Below the pieces are notes generated by a model, which saw nothing but the letters and a program-made list of their open reading frames with translations, was not told the origin of the DNA and did not search any database. Below, piece by piece: positions 59,212-64,000 of a DNA stretch of 64,000 bases (the first letter of the stretch is position 1; each line of letters begins with the position of its first letter). This DNA is from Candidatus Bathyarchaeum sp. (GTDB lineage Archaea; Thermoproteota; Bathyarchaeia; Bathyarchaeales; Bathyarchaeaceae). The stretch is from NCBI GenBank assembly GCA_020344315.1, contig CP070820.1, positions 218,099 to 282,098 on the forward strand, written 5' to 3'. The position numbers and the translations under genes were made by a program.

Positions 59212-60248
59212 CGTAAAAGGGGTTCAATATACTCTTTCTCGCGTGTGGCAGTTCCCACCACAACCTGATGGTATGCTTCGCCTGTTTCAACGTTTTCTAC
59301 ACATTCCAGCGTTCCCGAAACCTTGATGCCTTCTCTCTGACGAGCCACATTTCTGTAGTATCCAATCATCGAGAGAACCTTTGTTGGAACTTGCTCTTCC
59401 GTAAGTTCTGACGCTGGGTCGTCTGGTTGGTAGTTCCTGATCTGGTAGATTGCAGGTCTAAACATGTTCTCGCTGTCATCAACAACCATGCAACTGAATG
59501 TGACATTCTTAATGGGCATATATCTGAATCGTCCATACTGGGCATTGATCTCCTCAGGCTTTCTCACCGCATTATACACGAAACGCCTATCTTCATAGCG
59601 TCCACGATGCTTCCTTGCCCTATCAATCTTCTTAGTGAAAACATACTTCAACCGGCCTTCCCCAACAAGCCTATCAACAGTTCTCTCTAATTTCCTGAAG
59701 TTCTGAGAACCGTAAACCACAAGGTCAATGTCAGAATATACTGAATGCATATTTAGCCCAACAGACCCGTGGATTCCGAAATCTTCGAGGGCCACCTGCG
59801 ATTCGTTGGAGAGAAGCGAGACAAGCTCAACAGCTTCTTTTTGCAGCCTATCTTTCTTATCTCTTTTGACGAGCTTCTGTAGACACTCGTTTGGCAGATA
59901 AACTCTTTCTATATTTTCATATGGAACGCTCAAAACTTCCTTGTTCAGATATGGACAAGAATACAGGTAATTAGGAAATCTGCGTCGAAAAGTTTCCGAG
60001 AACGTTTGATAGTTCTTGGCTGTGTAGAGTTTCTCTGGTCTGGCTAGTTCTATGTTTCCAAGTTTCCACTTCTGTCTGAGAAAACGTATTGGAAAAATGG
60101 ACTTCAAGTTGGAGGGAATGTATTTCAGAAAAGCGAATACGCGATTGTCCGGATGCTTATACCCAAAAACGTAGAAGATATGGCTCTCTCTCGTGAGAAG
60201 GGTTTCTCCGTCTCTAGGAATCCAATCTTTTGCATCCAAATTGTCCAT
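59208..60248 (-). CDS. Pol-beta-type nucleotidyltransferase, paralogue 2
   Basis: About 346 aa from ATG 60248, which aligns with paralogue 1; the frame is open to a TTG at 60350. TATA-like AATATACT (60279-60286) sits ~30 bp upstream, supporting the shorter form. Key motif GIHGSVGLNMHSVYSDIDLV. Shared N-terminal block IFYVFGYKHPDNRVFAFLKY and C-terminal MFRPAIYQIRNYQPDDPASE with KVSGTLECVENVETGEAYHQ. The middle region is basic (KKIDRARKHRGRYEDRRFVY), suggesting nucleic-acid contact. First gene of a two-paralogue leftward operon. Confidence 0.75.
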   Translation of the reverse strand: MDNLDAKDWIPRDGETLLTRESHIFYVFGYKHPDNRVFAFLKYIPSNLKSIFPIRFLRQKWKLGNIELARPEKLYTAKNYQTFSETFRRRFPNYLYSCPYLNKEVLSVPYENIERVYLPNECLQKLVKRDKKDRLQKEAVELVSLLSNESQVALEDFGIHGSVGLNMHSVYSDIDLVVYGSQNFRKLERTVDRLVGEGRLKYVFTKKIDRARKHRGRYEDRRFVYNAVRKPEEINAQYGRFRYMPIKNVTFSCMVVDDSENMFRPAIYQIRNYQPDDPASELTEEQVPTKVLSMIGYYRNVARQREGIKVSGTLECVENVETGEAYHQVVVGTATREKEYIEPLLR

Positions 60249-60457
60249 CTCCACGGTGAAATGAAGTAACTTCGATGAGTATATTCCTCTCCCAATCTTC
60301 CATCCCTTATTATCTTTAAGTTTTCCTGAATGAACATTAAAAATAGACAATTACGTTCCCAGATTGACAACTTGACAAAGGGCTGTTTCTGGAAAGGAAG
60401 AGAGGTAACTGTTAATAGAAATCTCGACTAATTGAAATTTGCTGTGGAGGAACGCAG

Positions 60458-61162
60458 ATGGAGAATCAATCGGGTTGGAAGGCGAAAATAGCATTCTTTT
60501 GTTATCTTGCATTGGCTGGCGGAATTCTTCTGGGGGGAATTATTGTGGCTTTCATTTTGCTTGGCATGGGACTCGACTATCAAGAATTGACTTTTCCAAT
60601 TGCTCTCATATCTCTTCCAATCAATGAAGGCATAATCCTCGGAATCACACTAATATTTGCTAAACATAAAGGTGCGAGTTTGAAAGATCTGGGTTTGAAA
60701 AAGCCAAAACTCAACATCCTGTTGCTTGTATCGGTTGCTGCAGTGTTCCTTATTCTGCTTGCTGTCACCATTTCTGTCATTGAAGAATTTATTCTTGGTC
60801 CAGACCCGATGGCGGAAGACCTTGTGCAGGTTCTGCTGCCTCGTAACTTGCTTCAACTGGTTGCCATAGTTGGTCTCTCACTGGCTCTAGTTGGGCCAGC
60901 TGAAGAATTAGCTTTTAGAGGTTTCGTTCAGAGAGGGTTCGAAAATTCGTTTGGGAAAGCAGGGGGATTGTTGATTGCCTCGATCTTATTTGGGCTCTTG
61001 CATGGACTCAATTCTTTGCGTGCTATAATTCCCGTATTTGTTGTTAGTTTGGTTTTGGGTTATATATGGCAGAAAACTGATGGAAATACCACCACCACAG
61101 CTTGGATGCATGGACTGTACGATGCAATAACCATATCAATAGCCTATTTTGCTTCTGTCTAA
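60458..61162 (+). CDS. CPBP-family intramembrane protease
   Basis: 234 aa, seven or eight membrane helices. The catalytic Glu pair and Arg are EE149-150 and R154 (GPAEELAFRGFVQRGFENS); His182 in LFGLLHGLN and His218 in WMHGLYDA complete the active site. Rce1/Abi-type membrane protease; bacterial relatives process peptides or prenylated proteins. It lies between two divergent nucleotidyltransferase genes, the right one starting 38 bp after it. Confidence 0.88.
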   Translation: MENQSGWKAKIAFFCYLALAGGILLGGIIVAFILLGMGLDYQELTFPIALISLPINEGIILGITLIFAKHKGASLKDLGLKKPKLNILLLVSVAAVFLILLAVTISVIEEFILGPDPMAEDLVQVLLPRNLLQLVAIVGLSLALVGPAEELAFRGFVQRGFENSFGKAGGLLIASILFGLLHGLNSLRAIIPVFVVSLVLGYIWQKTDGNTTTTAWMHGLYDAITISIAYFASV

Positions 61163-61167
61163 AGACC

Positions 61168-61177
61168 AAATATAATA
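61168..61177 (+). promoter_or_regulatory. TATA-like box for nucleotidyltransferase paralogue 3
   Basis: AAATATAATA about 27 bp before the ATG at 61201, predicting a leaderless transcript independent of the CPBP gene. Confidence 0.4.
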
Positions 61178-61200
61178 ATTGCCTTAGGGCTAATGAGAGT

Positions 61201-62247
61201 ATGCAAGGTTTCAGGGACCGGGATTTCCTTCAAACCAACGAAGGATTTTTCTTCTGTGTAGTTGGACCATTGCACCCACCAAAACGAGTCATCTCCTACC
61301 TTAAATATGTCCCATCAGAATCCGGAGTCTGGGGAAAAGGCGAAAAAAAATTCAGCCGAATATTACAGAAATATACGATTCCAAACCTGCTGAAAACCTT
61401 CAATTTTCTAGAGCGAAACTATCCTCATTACCTGTTTCATTCCCACGTAGACAACATTACGCTAACCGCTGTTCCCCACAAGAACATAGAAACGCATTTC
61501 AAACCAGAACCAAAACTTTCTCAACTGAGACTAGCTTCACAGTCAGATTCGCTGCAGAGAAAACTGATTAGATTCACAAAGTTTTTGGAGGAGATAAGTG
61601 GTGTGCCAAGCGGCTCTTTCGGGGTAACCGGCTCTCTTCTTCTCGATATTCATCAACCCACATTTTCGGATCTCGACATAACAGTATATGGCATAAAGAA
61701 CAGCTGGGCACTAAGAAATACCTTAACCGAAAACCGCAACTCTGAAATGCCTATTAAACGTGTCGTGGGAAAACCTCTTGAATGGTGGTGTGCCAAGAAA
61801 TCTAGGCAATATCCGTTGACGGCTGCGGAAGCATCGAAGATATATGAACGGAAGTGGAACCTCGGATTTTTTGAGGATACATGGTTCTCTATTCATCCAG
61901 TTAAGCTGGAAAGCGAGGTTGCGGAAAGATATGGACAAAAGATTCACTATCCCTGTAGTCAAGTAACGATCCGCGCGGTTGTATGCAACAATAGAGACTC
62001 GCTGTTTCTTCCCGCAATCTATCAACTAGAAGAAGTGAATGTTATGGAGGGTCCTCGGTTAGGGAAGATAACTGAGGTGGTTTCTTACGAGAGTCTCTAT
62101 GACAGTCTAGCTGAAACCGGCGACGTAATCATAGCTATGGGCAAACTTGAGCGTGTCTTGGACAAGGGAACCAGCCGAGAATCGTACCGTGTCTTGGTTG
62201 GTTCTCCTGAAGGCAAAGGTAAAGAATACATAAAATTGCAGGATTAG
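61201..62247 (+). CDS. Pol-beta-type nucleotidyltransferase, paralogue 3
   Basis: 348 aa from ATG 61201 (the frame extends to 61102 inside the CPBP gene). GVTGSLLLDIHQPTFSDLDI is the catalytic signature; FFFCVVGPLHPPKRVISYLK is the shared N-terminal block; LFLPAIYQLEEVNVMEGPRL and VIIAMGKLERVLDKGTSRES the shared C-terminal domain, ending KEYIKLQD. Overall closer in layout to paralogue 2. The substrate-contacting residues differ among the three, so they are probably not redundant. Confidence 0.75.
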   Translation: MQGFRDRDFLQTNEGFFFCVVGPLHPPKRVISYLKYVPSESGVWGKGEKKFSRILQKYTIPNLLKTFNFLERNYPHYLFHSHVDNITLTAVPHKNIETHFKPEPKLSQLRLASQSDSLQRKLIRFTKFLEEISGVPSGSFGVTGSLLLDIHQPTFSDLDITVYGIKNSWALRNTLTENRNSEMPIKRVVGKPLEWWCAKKSRQYPLTAAEASKIYERKWNLGFFEDTWFSIHPVKLESEVAERYGQKIHYPCSQVTIRAVVCNNRDSLFLPAIYQLEEVNVMEGPRLGKITEVVSYESLYDSLAETGDVIIAMGKLERVLDKGTSRESYRVLVGSPEGKGKEYIKLQD

Positions 62248-62258
62248 CCTCTGGCGGG

Positions 62259-63224
62259 CTACTCCAGCTCCAGTATCTCTTTTAGATAAGCTCGGAACGG
62301 ACCAAGCTTGCCTCCGTAGTTTCCAGCTGTAATCTTTACAACGCCTGGAACTTTAACTGCCGCCTTTATTCCTTCAGCCATAGCCTTTTTCACAACCTTC
62401 TGGTTCAAGCCATTTATCACTATCTCGTAGACACTTTCAACGTCCTCAGGAACCACGGTGTCTGGTACAAGCTTCTTCACTGTCGGACAGTACGGATGAT
62501 TGGTGGATGCGGGAAGCTTGTAATTCACGGATCCAACCTTAGAGCCTGATCCGCAGATCCCGCCTGGGAAGGGCATGATTACCCCCCGAACATTCTTGCT
62601 AATTGCCGCTTTAGCATCCTCTGACGCTTTGAGACCGGCCTTCCAGTCTTTCGCCAAGATTATGATGTTTCCGCTGGCAACAGCCTTCATGGCGCCGAAG
62701 TTGTCTTCAACCATGAATTCGCCTTCCATGATTGGGATGCGCCAAACTTTCCTTCCCGCAATCTCGTCGCTCTTCTGGAAGCCGTCGGCGAAGAGGCGCA
62801 GGCTTCTTCCCACTTTCAGTCTTCTTTTTGCCTTAGGTAGAGCGTCGAAGGCTGCTGTGGTTGGGCATGTCATGATGCTTTGTCCGATTCTCAGGCTCAT
62901 CTGGGCCTTGAGACCGCTCCTTGTTGTGTGGTAGATTTGGATAATTGCTCCTGGGCGTCCATCCGGGGTTTCTTTGGGCGACACTGTGCCTTCTAATGCC
63001 GCTTCTGCTGGTGACATAATAATTGAGGATGCAAATCCAGTTGCGGTTCTTGCCGCAATTAAAGCCCACTTCTCATTGGCAGCAGTTATCAATATCCTGC
63101 CTGCCCACATGGGGAACATTTCAGCGAATGTATCATCTATTATTGTTCCAGTTTTTAGAATGTATCCCCTTTCGTCTTTTTTGACTACAGGGATACCGGC
63201 TACTTCTCCTAACTTGGTTGCCAT
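62259..63224 (-). CDS. ftr: Formylmethanofuran:tetrahydromethanopterin formyltransferase
   Basis: 321 aa. Transfers formyl between formyl-MFR and H4MPT in the archaeal C1 pathway (methanogenesis, methane oxidation, or Wood-Ljungdahl in non-methanogens). Sequence blocks GTIIDDTFAEMFPMWAGRIL, ATGFASSIIMSPAEAALEG, YHTTRSGLKAQMSLRIGQSI, MEGEFMVEDNFGAMKAVASG and KVGSVNYKLPASTNHPYCPT are highly conserved in Ftr. AGGAAGAAG RBS before the ATG. No mcr, mch or fwd gene accompanies it here. A small frame upstream overlaps its start by 16 bp. Confidence 0.95.
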   Translation of the reverse strand: MATKLGEVAGIPVVKKDERGYILKTGTIIDDTFAEMFPMWAGRILITAANEKWALIAARTATGFASSIIMSPAEAALEGTVSPKETPDGRPGAIIQIYHTTRSGLKAQMSLRIGQSIMTCPTTAAFDALPKAKRRLKVGRSLRLFADGFQKSDEIAGRKVWRIPIMEGEFMVEDNFGAMKAVASGNIIILAKDWKAGLKASEDAKAAISKNVRGVIMPFPGGICGSGSKVGSVNYKLPASTNHPYCPTVKKLVPDTVVPEDVESVYEIVINGLNQKVVKKAMAEGIKAAVKVPGVVKITAGNYGGKLGPFRAYLKEILELE

Positions 63225-63439
63225 AGTTTCTTCTTCCTGAACAGTTTATAGGTTGTTTCTCCGATTTTGGTATCTGTCACATATTCAAAGCCTTGCTCTA
63301 TAAGTTTTTTCATCTCATCAAGGTTCATGATGGTTGCTGCGTGCCACTCGTCGCTTTCAAAGTTGAGTAAATAAGTGTAGAGTTCGATGGCTTCGAGTTT
63401 CTTATTCTCTAAAAATCTTTTGACGTGAAATATGTCTAT
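63209..63439 (-). CDS. Small protein frame overlapping ftr, start codon unclear
   Basis: On the minus strand the open frame reads IDIFHVKRFLENKKLEAIEL, then YTYLLNFESDEWHAATIMNL and DEMKKLIEQGFEYVTDTKIG, ending KLFRKKKLWQPS at a TAG 16 bp inside ftr. It looks like a real, well-folded small protein, but between the in-frame TAA (63443-63445) and ATG 63328 there is no ATG, GTG or TTG. Either translation starts at ATG 63328 (39 aa), at a rare codon (ATA 63439), or the 5' part is damaged. Confidence 0.45.
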   Translation of the reverse strand: MDIFHVKRFLENKKLEAIELYTYLLNFESDEWHAATIMNLDEMKKLIEQGFEYVTDTKIGETTYKLFRKKKLWQPS

Positions 63440-63453
63440 GGGTTAATAGTTGC

Positions 63454-64000
63454 TTATCTGGGATTACTCCATGCATAATGAACGTAAATTTCGTAATAGG
63501 CTATGTCTCTGCTTTCGGTTGCTAAAGGTATCTCAACAGTTCTTGTTTTATTAACTCCTAATTTGAACACGTAACCAATCATTCCTTTACGGGCATCAGT
63601 GTTTACGGATGGGATTTCAGTTCCATTCTCACAGAATACATTGGCATCTAAAGAAACATAAGAATAACTTTCGTTGGTGAAAACATCGTTACAAACCCTA
63701 GAATTCTCTGGGGGATAATCGTTTCTAACTGTTGCATTTATTATGAACATGGGGTCGCCTGTTTTAACGACAGGGTTTATAGGCTCTACACCGGGTGGTG
63801 GCGGTTCATAAATATAGGCTATAATTGTATCGTTTTCTCTCCAAAAACTATAGCTTGCAGAAGCATTAACCAAAAAAATCTTCGTTACGACTCCGTCAGC
63901 ACTAGTGAGCTAATCGGGGGTAACTGGCTTAACATTCGTAGCTAACCAATCCTCCTTAGACCCCGAAGCAAGATACCAAACAACTCCAACAACAGACAAC
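63454..64000 (-). pseudogene. Secreted protein interrupted by in-frame TAG, 5' end beyond window
   Basis: From the right edge the minus frame reads LSVVGVVWYLASGSKEDWLA, a membrane anchor, then TNVKPVTPD, TAG (63912-63910), then LTSADGVVTKIFLVNASAS and on without break to PR-stop at 63454. The C-terminal 139 codons form an extracytoplasmic beta domain with sequons (ESYSYVSLDANVFCENGTEI, VNKTRTVEIPL). The frame is protein-like on both sides of the TAG, so this is either a pseudogene, a sequencing error, or a recoded amber. TAG ends several other genes here, making general recoding unlikely. Confidence 0.6.

Noticed and set aside
63454-64000. Pyrrolysine recoding as an explanation for the in-frame TAG
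   Set aside because: Other intact genes here (for example those ending at 12410, 30960 and 33202) use TAG as their stop, and other broken genes carry TAA or TGA; decay or error is simpler.
1-64000. CRISPR array, rRNA or replication origin
   Set aside because: No regularly spaced repeats, no rRNA-like sequence and no Orc1/Cdc6 gene or origin-box cluster were seen.

Overview
The window is archaeal. Evidence: TATA-like boxes 25-30 bp upstream of several starts, KEOPS Cgi121, ABCE1, a PolB2-type polymerase, formylmethanofuran:H4MPT formyltransferase, archaeal Lrp regulators and LysW-dependent lysine biosynthesis. The mix (LysW pathway, H4MPT C1 enzyme, many secreted PQQ/transglutaminase-like proteins, GC roughly 40-45%) suggests a Bathyarchaeia-like member of the Thermoproteota. 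That lineage call is inference; there is no rRNA here to test it.

Layout. 1-6800: divergent lysine locus, with lysW-lysX-lysY leftward and an Lrp regulator plus homocitrate synthase/homoaconitase/dehydrogenase genes rightward, separated by an intergenic region with repeated palindromic sites. 6850-13300: secreted or membrane-anchored proteins, a B3/B4-domain protein, a ferredoxin and a decayed HTH gene. 13500-20500: a cell-surface locus of a Cthe_2159-type carbohydrate-binding protein with a Thr-Pro-Glu linker, convergent with DUF4956 - CotH kinase/lamin-tail - VTC genes. This set is familiar from Bacteria and unusual in an archaeon. 20700-23150: polyprenyl-phosphate glycosyltransferase plus PMT O-mannosyltransferase. 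23370-30960: small conserved protein, RtcA, HtpX protease, large PQQ-repeat surface protein and a tandem-Lrp regulator.

31000-42600: housekeeping genes. These are phosphoribosyltransferases, Cgi121 and Sua5 (both t6A), AIM24-like, ABCE1, MTA phosphorylase, flavodoxin and SPFH protein, then a leftward set of FmdE, DUF1893 and ECF-S genes. 42600-46600: an eroded accessory stretch with zinc-ribbon genes, a duplicated gene fragment, an ATPase-like fragment with an in-frame stop, a GIY-YIG-like ORF and a broken ferredoxin running in frame into a membrane methyltransferase. 46700-53840: NikR, radical SAM enzymes, tRNA-Glu(CTC), CbiB beside a decayed CobD/HisC-like gene, a HX4DH nickel/cobalt transporter and two flavoproteins. 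54000-57260: RecA-like / small protein / PolB2 cassette. 57300-64000: creatininase-family enzyme, three paralogous Pol-beta-type nucleotidyltransferases around a CPBP protease, Ftr, and a secreted protein interrupted by an in-frame TAG at the edge.

Beyond genes there are two copies of a ~72-nt RNA-like element (26908 and 31911), a dispersed AT-rich repeat family in at least four copies, and a candidate nested-hairpin RNA at ~51096. The strongest candidates for an undescribed system are the archaeal CotH/VTC/DUF4956/Cthe_2159 surface locus and the two-copy RNA element.
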